Below, piece after piece: positions 17,836 to 26,287 of a DNA stretch of 62,949 bases. The translations under genes were made by a program, and so were the position numbers. Each line of letters opens with the position of its first letter. Position 1 is the first letter of the stretch. This stretch comes from an uncultured Bacteroidales bacterium (GTDB lineage Bacteria; Bacteroidota; Bacteroidia; Bacteroidales; UBA932): positions 1 to 62,949 of the forward strand of contig CALVDF010000016.1 in the NCBI GenBank assembly GCA_944326245.1. The letters run 5' to 3'. The notes under the pieces are model-generated. The model was not told the DNA's origin and made no database searches. It was given only the letters and a program-made list of their open reading frames with translations.

Positions 17836-18531
17836 TTACCTGTTAAGATGTTCTCCGTGTGTCTCGTTGAACACTTCATTGAAATACTCCTCTTCGTTCA
17901 GACCCATTTCCTCTGCCTTTTTGCGCGACAGATCCTTGATCTTCTGCACTCGGGCAGCACCTCCGGTGACCTCGAAGATTTTCTGGAGGTCTTCCAGCGA
18001 TTCCGGTGCTATTTTGCGCAGAGGACCGGGACCGCTGCGGCCGTAGTTGGCTCCGACACGGTCGTATACGTCCTGCAGGTGGTCTTCGATCCATTTACCT
18101 ACCGTTCCGTATTCGGGGTGGGAGGCATATTTGAACGTCTCCGGATGGACGCAGTATCCGTAATTGAGGATATTGCCGCAGAGCACCTTGGCGAGGGCAT
18201 ACTGCTGGCGTCCCTTTTCGGACTCCACGAAATAGCCCATTTCTACGGAAATGGTACGCAGGGCTATGATTACCTGGCCGGGGGCATTGGTCCTCGGGCA
18301 GCGGGTCACGCATGACATGCATTCCCCGCAGTACCAGATGGTATCGCTCTTGAGGAGTTTTATTATCTCTTCGTCGTTCTGGGTCTGTACGATGTTGACT
18401 ATGTTCTTGGGGTTGTAGCGGTAGAATTCGGCAGCCGGACACACAGCGGTACAGGTACCGCAGTTGATGCAGGCCTTAAGTCCTTCCTGCAGCCGGACGT
18501 CGCTCATCAGCCGTTCGTATATTTTACCCAT
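17836..18531 (-). CDS. hdrC: HdrC-like iron-sulfur subunit
   Basis: The 231-residue soluble protein has CINCGTCTAVCP (21-32) and CGECMSCVTRCP (68-79), the HdrC pair of cluster motifs, followed by a helical tail of about 130 residues with heptad-like RKKAEEMGLNEEEYFNEVF. It is the first gene of the Hdr-like set and starts seven bases after carB, so it is probably read from the carA promoter or from a promoter inside carB. The ATG at 18531 is chosen because the Hdr homology begins right after it. Confidence 0.83.
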   Translation of the reverse strand: MGKIYERLMSDVRLQEGLKACINCGTCTAVCPAAEFYRYNPKNIVNIVQTQNDEEIIKLLKSDTIWYCGECMSCVTRCPRTNAPGQVIIALRTISVEMGYFVESEKGRQQYALAKVLCGNILNYGYCVHPETFKYASHPEYGTVGKWIEDHLQDVYDRVGANYGRSGPGPLRKIAPESLEDLQKIFEVTGGAARVQKIKDLSRKKAEEMGLNEEEYFNEVFNETHGEHLNR

Positions 18532-18538
18532 AAATTCT

Positions 18539-21500
18539 CTATTTGTATTCGTCCCAGGACTTGATCTGTATCCTGTCGAGAGGCATGTTGCAGAATGCCG
18601 TGATGAAGGCCGATGCAAGCCTGGTGTTGGTTATGATGGGAATGTTGAAGTCCACGGCGGCGCGGCGGATGCGGTAGCCGTTGTCCAGTTCTTCCTTGGT
18701 GAGATTCTTTGGGATATTGACCACCAGGTCTATCTTGCGCTCGTGAAGCATTTCAAGGGCCTGAGGCTCTCCGGCTTCCGACGGCCAGTACACCAAAGTG
18801 GCAGGGACCCCGTTGTCCACCAGGAATTTATAGCTGCCTCCGGTAGCATAGATCGTGTAGTTGTGCTTGGCCAGCAGCCTGCAGGCGCTCAGGAGCTCGA
18901 CTTTCTGCTTGGCATCGCCTGAGGATACCAGGATATTCTTGCCGGGGACGGTGTAGCCGACAGAGAGCATGGCCTTGAGCACAGCCTCGTTGGTGTCGTC
19001 TCCGATGCAGCCCACCTCTCCGGTGGAGGCCATGTCCACTCCGAGGACGGGGTCGGCCTTCTGCAGACGGGAGAATGAGAACTGGGAGGCCTTCACGCCT
19101 ACGTAGTCGATATCGAAGGCGCTCTTCTCGGGAGGAGTGACCTTCTCGCCGGTCATGACCTTGGTGGCCAGTTCGATGAGATTGATCTTAAGCACCTTGG
19201 ACACGAAGGGGAAACTTCTCGAGGCCCTGAGGTTGCACTCGATGACCTTGATGTCGTTCTCCTTGGCTAAGAACTGGATGTTGAAGGGGCCCGAAATCTT
19301 CAGGGCCTCGGCTATCTTGCGGGCTATCTTCTTGATCCTGCGGGCGGTCTCCACATACATCTTCTGGGGCGGGAACTGAATCGTAGCGTCGCCCGAGTGT
19401 ACGCCGGCGAACTCGATGTGCTCCGAGATGGCGTAGGCTATGACGGTGCCGTGGTCGGCCACTGCGTCGAACTCTATTTCCTTGGCATGCTGTATGAATT
19501 CCGATACTACAACAGGGTGTTTTTTGGAAACTTCCGCCGCCAGTTTCAGGAACTGCTCGAGCTCGGTATCGTTGGAGCATACGTTCATCGCTGCGCCCGA
19601 AAGAACGTAGGAGGGACGCACCAGGACGGGGAAGCCCACGTCGCGGATGAAGCTGTGGATGTCGTTCATCGAGGTCAGTTCCCTCCAGCGGGGCTGGTCT
19701 ATGCCGAGACGGTCGAGCATGGCCGAGAAGCGGTTACGGTCCTCGGCGTTGTCAATGCTGTCAGCGGTGGTGCCGAGGATGGGGACCTTGGCGGCATCCA
19801 GGCGGGTAGCCAGGTTGTTGGGAATCTGGCCTCCCATGGAGATGATCACTCCGTGCGGTTCCTCCAGGTCGCAGATATCGAGCACCCTCTCGTAGGTCAG
19901 CTCGTCGAAGTAGAGGCGGTCGCACATATCGTAGTCAGTGGATACGGTCTCCGGGTTGTAGTTGATCATGATTCCGCGCCAGCCGCTCTTGCGGATGGTC
20001 TGCAGGGCATTGACGCTGCACCAGTCGAACTCCACGGAGCTGCCGATGCGGTAGGCACCCGAACCGAGCACGACTATGGACTTGCCGTCATGCTCGTATG
20101 CTATGTCAGATGCAGTACCGTTGTAGGTCAGGTAGAGGTAGTTGGTCTGGGCGGGGAACTCGGCCGCGAGGGTGTCGATCTGCTTGACGACGGGCAGCAC
20201 CCCGAGCTTCTTGCGGTACTCGCGCACCTTGATCACCATCTCCTCGGAGTCAATACGGTCCTTGAGGATGTGGCGTCCGATCTGGAAGTCGGAGAAGCCC
20301 TGGCGCTTGGCCTGACGCAGCAGGGGCTCGCCCAGTTCCTCGAGGGAGTTAAGGGAGGAGAGCTCCGCGGCAGTATTGATGATGTTCATCAGTTTGTCGA
20401 TGAACCAGCGGTCTATCTTGGTGAGTTCGTGTATCTTCTCAGGGGTGTAGTCGTGAGTCAGGGCCTTGGATATGACGAAGATGCGGTTGTCGGTGGGCTC
20501 GCGGAGAGCCTTGTCGATGTTCTCGATGGGAATCTCCTTGTTGCCGGTGAAGCCGTGGGCTCCCTGTCCGATCATTCTCAGTCCCTTCTGCAGGGCCTCC
20601 TCGAAGGTGCGGCCGATGGCCATTACCTCACCTACGCTCTTCATGCTGCTGCCGATCTCGCGGGATACGCCGTGGAACTTGGAGAGGTCCCAGCGGGGAA
20701 TCTTGCAGACCACATAGTCGAGGGCAGGCTCGAAGAAAGCGGGGGTGGTCTTGGTTATCGAGTTCTTGAGCTCGAACAGGCCGTAACCGAGACCGAGTTT
20801 GGCGGCCACGAAGGCGAGGGGATAACCCGTAGCTTTGGAAGCCAGGGCTGAAGAACGGCTGAGTCTGGCGTTGACTTCGATCACGCGGTAGTCTTCGGAG
20901 TTGGGGTCGAACGCAAACTGTACATTGCACTCCCCGACTATGCCTACATGGCGTACGATGCGTATGGAGAGCTCCCTGAGGAGATTGTACTCGTGGTTGG
21001 TTAGAGTCTGCGAAGGAGCCACGACTATACTTTCCCCGGTATGAATGCCGAGAGGGTCGAAGTTCTCCATGTTGCAGACGGTGATGCAGTTGTCGAAACG
21101 GTCGCGGACCACTTCGTACTCTATCTCCTTCCAGCCCTTGAGCGACTTCTCGACCAGTACTTGAGGTGAATACGAGAACGCCTTCTCTCCCAGCTTGACA
21201 AGCTCGTCAGGGTTGTCGCAGAATCCGCTGCCGAGACCGCCGAGTGCGTATGCTGCGCGGAGGATTACTGGGTATCCCAGTTCTTCTGCTGCTGCCAGGG
21301 CATCTTCGATATTGTTGACTGCATGGCTCTTGATGGACTTGACATGGATCTCGTCGAGCTTTTTGACGAAGAGTTCCCTGTCCTCCGTGTCCATGATGGC
21401 CTGGACAGGGGTGCCGAGTACTTTCAGGCCGTATTTTTCCAGAATGCCTTCCTTGTACAGGGCCACTCCGCAGTTAAGGGCTGTCTGTCCTCCGAATGCC

Positions 21501-21760
21501 AGGAGAATACCCTGCGGCTGTTCCTTCCTGATGACAGCCTCCACGAAGAAAGGTGTAACCGGCAGGAAATAGATCTTGTCGGCGATTCCTTCTGATGTCT
21601 GTACGGTTGCGATGTTGGGATTGATAAGCACTGTCTCTATCCCTTCCTCGCGCATGGCTTTGAGGGCCTGTGAACCGGAATAGTCAAACTCTCCGGCTTC
21701 ACCTATCTTGAGGGCTCCCGAACCCAGGAGCAGAACTTTCTTTATACTGGTGTCGATCAT
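18539..21760 (-). CDS. carB: Carbamoyl-phosphate synthase, large subunit
   Basis: The 1,073-residue protein has the full bacterial CarB layout: two ATP-grasp halves (first near residues 1-400, second near 545-930), a linking oligomerisation domain, and a C-terminal MGS-like allosteric domain. Clear marks are GSGALKIGEAGEFDYSGSQ at the start, GSGAYRIGSSVEFDW at the second half and ATGGS.K.L in the regulatory domain. It makes carbamoyl phosphate for pyrimidine and arginine synthesis with CarA. It follows carA by five bases. Confidence 0.97.
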   Translation of the reverse strand: MIDTSIKKVLLLGSGALKIGEAGEFDYSGSQALKAMREEGIETVLINPNIATVQTSEGIADKIYFLPVTPFFVEAVIRKEQPQGILLAFGGQTALNCGVALYKEGILEKYGLKVLGTPVQAIMDTEDRELFVKKLDEIHVKSIKSHAVNNIEDALAAAEELGYPVILRAAYALGGLGSGFCDNPDELVKLGEKAFSYSPQVLVEKSLKGWKEIEYEVVRDRFDNCITVCNMENFDPLGIHTGESIVVAPSQTLTNHEYNLLRELSIRIVRHVGIVGECNVQFAFDPNSEDYRVIEVNARLSRSSALASKATGYPLAFVAAKLGLGYGLFELKNSITKTTPAFFEPALDYVVCKIPRWDLSKFHGVSREIGSSMKSVGEVMAIGRTFEEALQKGLRMIGQGAHGFTGNKEIPIENIDKALREPTDNRIFVISKALTHDYTPEKIHELTKIDRWFIDKLMNIINTAAELSSLNSLEELGEPLLRQAKRQGFSDFQIGRHILKDRIDSEEMVIKVREYRKKLGVLPVVKQIDTLAAEFPAQTNYLYLTYNGTASDIAYEHDGKSIVVLGSGAYRIGSSVEFDWCSVNALQTIRKSGWRGIMINYNPETVSTDYDMCDRLYFDELTYERVLDICDLEEPHGVIISMGGQIPNNLATRLDAAKVPILGTTADSIDNAEDRNRFSAMLDRLGIDQPRWRELTSMNDIHSFIRDVGFPVLVRPSYVLSGAAMNVCSNDTELEQFLKLAAEVSKKHPVVVSEFIQHAKEIEFDAVADHGTVIAYAISEHIEFAGVHSGDATIQFPPQKMYVETARRIKKIARKIAEALKISGPFNIQFLAKENDIKVIECNLRASRSFPFVSKVLKINLIELATKVMTGEKVTPPEKSAFDIDYVGVKASQFSFSRLQKADPVLGVDMASTGEVGCIGDDTNEAVLKAMLSVGYTVPGKNILVSSGDAKQKVELLSACRLLAKHNYTIYATGGSYKFLVDNGVPATLVYWPSEAGEPQALEMLHERKIDLVVNIPKNLTKEELDNGYRIRRAAVDFNIPIITNTRLASAFITAFCNMPLDRIQIKSWDEYK

Positions 21761-21765
21761 GGTGT

Positions 21766-22836
21766 CTACAGCATTTTGATGAATTTGTCAAAGAGGAATT
21801 CGGTATCGGTGGGGCCGCTTGATGCTTCCGGGTGGAACTGTACGGAGAAGAAGCGTCCGCTCTTGTGTCTGAGGCCTTCGTTGGTGCCGTCGTTCATGTT
21901 GATGAAGAGAGGCTCCCAGTCAGCTCCTATGGTGTCGCTGTCCACGGCGTATCCGTGGTTCTGGGACGTGACGTAGCAGCGGTCGGTGCCTACCAGGCGT
22001 ACTGGCTGGTTGTGGCTGCGGTGACCGTACTTGAGCTTGAATGTGGATGCTCCGCCAGCCTTGGCCAGCAGCTGGTTGCCCATGCAGATGCCGAAGATGG
22101 GCTTTTCTGCGTCCATCGCGGTCCTGATGTGCCTTACGGCTTCATCGCAGTACTCCGGGTTGCCCGGACCGTTGGATATGAACAGCCCGTCGTAGTCCAT
22201 GGTGTTGAAATCGTAGTCCCACGGTACGCGGATGACTTCTATGTCGCCTGAGCGGAGCAGGCAGCGGAGGATATTGTTCTTGACTCCGCAGTCGAGCAGT
22301 ACTACCTTTTTGCCGGAAGGATTGCCGTAGCGGATTACATCCTTGCAGCTTACTATGGCCACCTGGTTTTCGCTGCCCGGGTCATAGAGGGTCTGCGGGA
22401 CACTGAACCCTTCAGGTACTATACAGCCCGGCATGGAGCCCTGTTCCCGGAGAATCTTGGTTATCTCCCTGGTATCCACCCCGAAGATGCCTGGTATGCG
22501 GTATTCCTTGAGCCATTCGTCCAGGCTCTTGACTGCGCTCCAGTGACTGTACTTGAAGGAGTAGTCGGAGATGATGAGACCGCGGACCTGGATCCTGTCG
22601 GATTCGAAGTTGACGGAGATGCCGTCGGCCACTTTCTCTTCAGGAACACCGTAATTTCCTACGAGAGGGTAGGTTACACATAATATCTGACCCGAGTAGG
22701 AAGGGTCTGTGAGGGATTCGGGATAGCCGACCATAGCGGTGTTGAATACCACTTCTCCGTCAGCTACACCTTCGTATCCGAAGGAAAATCCTTTGACCGC
22801 AAAGTCTTTTCCGAGATGTAATGCTGCTTCTTTCAT
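21766..22836 (-). CDS. carA: Carbamoyl-phosphate synthase, small (glutaminase) subunit
   Basis: The 356-residue protein has the CarA N-terminal domain and a class I glutamine amidotransferase domain: the nucleophile Cys lies in FGICMGNQLLAKAGG, and the His/Glu pair lies in QFHPEASSGP near the C-terminus. It supplies ammonia to CarB. A TAATTTTG box at 22847-22854 lies ten bases before the ATG, giving a very short leader. It heads the long run carA-carB-hdr-like-cysteate synthase. Confidence 0.97.
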   Translation of the reverse strand: MKEAALHLGKDFAVKGFSFGYEGVADGEVVFNTAMVGYPESLTDPSYSGQILCVTYPLVGNYGVPEEKVADGISVNFESDRIQVRGLIISDYSFKYSHWSAVKSLDEWLKEYRIPGIFGVDTREITKILREQGSMPGCIVPEGFSVPQTLYDPGSENQVAIVSCKDVIRYGNPSGKKVVLLDCGVKNNILRCLLRSGDIEVIRVPWDYDFNTMDYDGLFISNGPGNPEYCDEAVRHIRTAMDAEKPIFGICMGNQLLAKAGGASTFKLKYGHRSHNQPVRLVGTDRCYVTSQNHGYAVDSDTIGADWEPLFINMNDGTNEGLRHKSGRFFSVQFHPEASSGPTDTEFLFDKFIKML

Positions 22837-22846
22837 ATCAAGAATG

Positions 22847-22884
22847 CAAAATTAGAAAAATTTGCCATTTGTGCCTTATCTTTG
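22847..22884. promoter_or_regulatory. Divergent promoters of carA and nfeD
   Basis: The minus strand reads TAATTTTG at 22847-22854 (carA) and the plus strand reads TATCTTTG at 22877-22884 (nfeD). Both match TAnnTTTG and both leave leaders of only 10-20 bases. I see no pyrimidine or arginine operator that I could name. Confidence 0.55.
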
Positions 22885-22903
22885 TAGTACAAAATCCATG
22901 GAG

Positions 22904-24268
22904 ATGAAAAAATTACTTGTCACATTATCGGCAGTTGTAGCATTTAACTGCTATTTCTCAGCCGTTTCGGCATTTTCGCGGCCACAGGACGGAAAAGATA
23001 CCGTGTACGTAATAGAAATCAGACAGAATATAGACAATTCTTCGGTACGCAAGCTGAGCCTTGGACTTGAGGATGCGGGAAAAGCCGGTGCCGATTATGT
23101 CATACTGCATCTGGATACCTACGGCGGGGCCGTGGATGCCGCAGACAGCATGCGTAAGGCCATTCTCTATGCACCGGTGCCTGTAGTGGCATACATCGAC
23201 CTGCAGGCGGCTTCGGCAGGTGCCCTGATATCCATTGCGTGCGATTCGATATACATGCGTCCTGGCGCATCGATAGGAGCGGCAACTGTAGTCAACCAGA
23301 ACGGGGAAGTGATGCCGGACAAATACCAGTCATTCATGAGGGGAATGATGAGGGCAACTGCGGAGGCCCACGGACGCAGGCCGGACGGTACATGGTTCAG
23401 GGATCCGGCAATAGCTGAAAAAATGGTGGATACGGCAGGGGTATTGAGCTTTACTCCGGATGAGGCCATTGCTGCGGGATACTGCGAAGGCAAAGCTGAA
23501 TCGATAGATGAAGTGGTAGAACATATAGGATTGAAAGACAGTACGGTAATAAAACAGGAACTTTCCGCTCTGGAGAGGTTCGTGCTGCTGATGATGTCCC
23601 CTGTCCTGCAGGGAATATTCCTGATGATGATAGTTGGAGGGATATATTTCGAGGTGCAGTCCCCGGGGCTCGGACTGCCGTCTGTCATAGCGGTTCTCGG
23701 TGCCGTACTTTATTTTTCGCCGCTCTATATCCACGGTCTGGCCATGAACTGGGAGATCGTGATGTTTATCGTAGGGCTGATTCTGCTGGGGGTGGAGATA
23801 TTCGTCACGCCAGGGTTCGGGGTTGCCGGCATAACGGGAGCCGTACTTGCACTGGCCGCCCTGGTGTTTGCCATGGTCGACAATGATGTCCTTTATTTCG
23901 AGGGCCATCTCAACCTGGAAGCGATTCTGACTCCTTGTGCGGTCGTCCTGGTCTCTACCGTGCTCGCACTGATCCTGTCCATATGGGGGGCTTCAAGGCT
24001 ATATCCCAGCCGAAGGTTTTCATATATAGCCCAGAAGACGGAGCTCAGGGGGGATGAAGGATGGGTAGGAGTGGAGACTTCCTCCATATCCCGGTGTGTA
24101 GGCAAAGAGGTAACGGCAGCTACGGCAATGTGCCCTTCAGGCAAGGTGGAACTGGACGGTATCCAATATGAAGCAACGATGGAATTCGGATCGGCTGATG
24201 CCGGTGACCGTCTGAAGGTTATCCGCGCCGAGGGCGGCCGTCTGTACTGCGTCCGTCCTTTGCGATAA
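22904..24268 (+). CDS. NfeD family membrane serine protease (long form)
   Basis: The 454-residue protein starts with a signal peptide (LLVTLSAVVAFNCYFSAVSA). A ClpP-like serine protease domain follows, with LDTYGGAVDAADSMRKAI and the catalytic serine region YIDLQAASAGALISIACD. Next come five transmembrane helices (about 230-370) and a C-terminal OB-fold domain (GDEGWVGVETSS...). Long NfeD proteins work with stomatin-like proteins in membrane quality control; no stomatin gene is next to it. ATG 22898 two codons earlier is an alternative start. The last 50 bases overlap ispG tail to tail. Confidence 0.88.
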   Translation: MKKLLVTLSAVVAFNCYFSAVSAFSRPQDGKDTVYVIEIRQNIDNSSVRKLSLGLEDAGKAGADYVILHLDTYGGAVDAADSMRKAILYAPVPVVAYIDLQAASAGALISIACDSIYMRPGASIGAATVVNQNGEVMPDKYQSFMRGMMRATAEAHGRRPDGTWFRDPAIAEKMVDTAGVLSFTPDEAIAAGYCEGKAESIDEVVEHIGLKDSTVIKQELSALERFVLLMMSPVLQGIFLMMIVGGIYFEVQSPGLGLPSVIAVLGAVLYFSPLYIHGLAMNWEIVMFIVGLILLGVEIFVTPGFGVAGITGAVLALAALVFAMVDNDVLYFEGHLNLEAILTPCAVVLVSTVLALILSIWGASRLYPSRRFSYIAQKTELRGDEGWVGVETSSISRCVGKEVTAATAMCPSGKVELDGIQYEATMEFGSADAGDRLKVIRAEGGRLYCVRPLR

Positions 24269-25571
24269 TGTCGAGAAGCACGTCTATGGCCTTGTCCTGC
24301 GGGACGGATCTGACGACAGCTTCACGTCCCCTGTAGATGGAGACTTTTCCTCGTCCTTCGCCGATGTATCCGTAGTCGGCATCCGCCATTTCGCCTGGAC
24401 CGTTTACTATGCAGCCCATGACGGCTATAGTGAGGCCCCTGAGGTGTGATGTGCGCCTTTTTACCTCATTGAATGCGGATTCTATGTCGTACAGTGTCCT
24501 TCCGCAGCTGGGGCATGCGATATATTCACATTGGGTGATGCGGCGGCGTGTGGCCTGCATGATATCGGACTTGAACTGTTCAATCTCCTCTTTGCCGGCT
24601 TCCCTGTCCGGGTAGGAGCACTGTATGCTGAAATCGTCAATCTCCTTGTTTACCAGCATGGGGCCCAGGATGCAGGAGGCCTTCACTATGAATTCTTCGT
24701 GGTCGCTGCACTGAAGCCGGAATGACGGTGTCCCGTTGCTGTCTCCGGTGAGGAAGTTTTGCGGGGTCATGCCCGAATCGAAGAAGCCGGCAATGATCTT
24801 TGCCGGGCGTATCTCGTTGACAGGTGGCTCGGTGAGGGAGACCCTGACCGTATCTCCGATGCCCTTTGACAGTAGCGTAGCGAGTCCTGCAGCGGACTTG
24901 ATGCGTCCCATGTCTCCGTTCCCTGCCTCTGTGACTCCGAGATGCAGTGGAAATACCACTCCGCGTTCCTCCATCCATTGCTGCAGGAGGATATATGCCC
25001 TGGTCATGACCGGGACGTTGCTGGCCTTCAGGGAGAGGACCACATTGTAGAAATCCTCCTCCATGCACATGTCCACCCATTCGGCCATAGCCTGCTGCAT
25101 TCCTTCAGGTGTATTGCCGTAAAGTTCTGTGATACGGGCTCCTAAGGAACCATGATTGATGCCTATCCTGACGGCTGTACCGTGTTTGCGGCATTCATTG
25201 AGGAAGACACGGAACTGGCTGCGGGCCACCTCGTGGTCCTTTGCGAAATTGCCCGGGTTGATCCTGACCTTGTCAGCCACGGATGCTGCGGCTATGGCCA
25301 CTTCTGACGAGAAGTGAACGTCGGCCACAAGCGGTATGCCGACATCCGTCGCCCTGAGTCTGGCCTTGATCCTGCCTAGGGATTCCACTTCCCTGAGTCC
25401 CTGGGTAGTGAGCCTTACAAGCTGGCAGCCGCTGCCGTATAGCTCCAGGCATTGCCTGACAGCTGCATCTATGTCGTTGGTATCGCAGTTGCACATGCTC
25501 TGCACGACCGTGCGCCCTGTGCCGTGCCCGATGAGCAGATCTTTTCCTATATGGGCCGTTATGTATTTCAT
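24219..25571 (-). CDS. ispG: 4-hydroxy-3-methylbut-2-enyl-diphosphate synthase
   Basis: The 450-residue enzyme converts MEcPP to HMBPP in the MEP isoprenoid pathway and holds one [4Fe-4S] cluster. The TIM-barrel start VQSMCNCDTND, RINPGNFAKD and GINHGSLGAR are conserved. The cluster domain shows ACPSCGRTLYDIE and MGCIVNGPGEMADADYGY with the three ligating Cys. It is longer than the roughly 370-residue E. coli type. Its 3' end overlaps nfeD by 50 bases. It may share a transcript with the envelope genes upstream (gap of eight bases). Confidence 0.93.
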   Translation of the reverse strand: MKYITAHIGKDLLIGHGTGRTVVQSMCNCDTNDIDAAVRQCLELYGSGCQLVRLTTQGLREVESLGRIKARLRATDVGIPLVADVHFSSEVAIAAASVADKVRINPGNFAKDHEVARSQFRVFLNECRKHGTAVRIGINHGSLGARITELYGNTPEGMQQAMAEWVDMCMEEDFYNVVLSLKASNVPVMTRAYILLQQWMEERGVVFPLHLGVTEAGNGDMGRIKSAAGLATLLSKGIGDTVRVSLTEPPVNEIRPAKIIAGFFDSGMTPQNFLTGDSNGTPSFRLQCSDHEEFIVKASCILGPMLVNKEIDDFSIQCSYPDREAGKEEIEQFKSDIMQATRRRITQCEYIACPSCGRTLYDIESAFNEVKRRTSHLRGLTIAVMGCIVNGPGEMADADYGYIGEGRGKVSIYRGREAVVRSVPQDKAIDVLLDIIAKDGRSTDGRPRRG

Positions 25572-25579
25572 GATATGGG

Positions 25580-26287
25580 TTATTTGCCTAGTTTGACGTG
25601 GAATCCCAGACCTATGCTGGCCTGCCACGGGTAGCTGTACAGCCATGACACACTGCTCATTTTTTCAGGATGGTAGAGCATGGACAGCGAGTAGTGGAAT
25701 GTACCTTCCAGATGGAGTTCGAAGCGCTTGCCGATGATGTAGGCCAGACCGGCTCCTCCCTGGATACCGTAGTCTATCCGGTTGTCGAAGCAGTCGAAGC
25801 CGTTGTCCTTGGTAGTTGCAAACCTGTATCCTATGAATGGTCCTATACTGAGCAGTATCCTGAAGTGCTCTCCGATATCGACGTGGAATGCCGATATCAG
25901 GGGAAGTTCGATCACTGATACGGTCTGTTCGAAGTGCCGGAATTCGTACTGGTCGTTGACCAGGCCGTAGGTGGTGTAACGAAGTCCGGTCTGTATGCCG
26001 AACAGGTCTATCACGCTCCACAGCGGATGATAGTATGTATAGAGGACGGCAATGTTCAGCGGGGAGTTGACTGATTTGATTCCCATGTCCGGGGTCATGG
26101 CCACTCCCGTGAATGAAAAGTCGTACTTCACGCCGATCAGATGTTCGGGAGCCTGAACAGGTTTGACGATGACAGCCGTATCCCATTGTATGCCCGGCTT
26201 GATCTTAGCTGTATCGGCCTGTCCGTATAAGGTAAATGCGCTGAAAGACAGCAGGATGATTGCTATTATCTCACGTAGTGGTCTCAT
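25580..26287 (-). CDS. PorT-like outer-membrane beta-barrel protein
   Basis: The 235-residue protein has a signal peptide (IIAIILLSFSAFTLYGQ) and then alternating beta strands with aromatic girdles, such as YGIQGGAGLAYIIGKRFELHLEGTFHYSL and WQASIGLGFHVKLGK at the C-terminus. This is the small PorT/OmpA-barrel type common in Bacteroidetes, where PorT itself belongs to the type IX secretion system. The sequence is too general to say that this one does. It overlaps the upstream lipoprotein gene by four bases (ATGA). Confidence 0.75.
   Translation of the reverse strand: MRPLREIIAIILLSFSAFTLYGQADTAKIKPGIQWDTAVIVKPVQAPEHLIGVKYDFSFTGVAMTPDMGIKSVNSPLNIAVLYTYYHPLWSVIDLFGIQTGLRYTTYGLVNDQYEFRHFEQTVSVIELPLISAFHVDIGEHFRILLSIGPFIGYRFATTKDNGFDCFDNRIDYGIQGGAGLAYIIGKRFELHLEGTFHYSLSMLYHPEKMSSVSWLYSYPWQASIGLGFHVKLGK

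Noticed and set aside
19397..20851. A 484-codon open frame on the plus strand opposite carB
   Set aside because: It mirrors a fully conserved carB in G+C-rich DNA. The translated product is low-complexity and has no recognisable domain.
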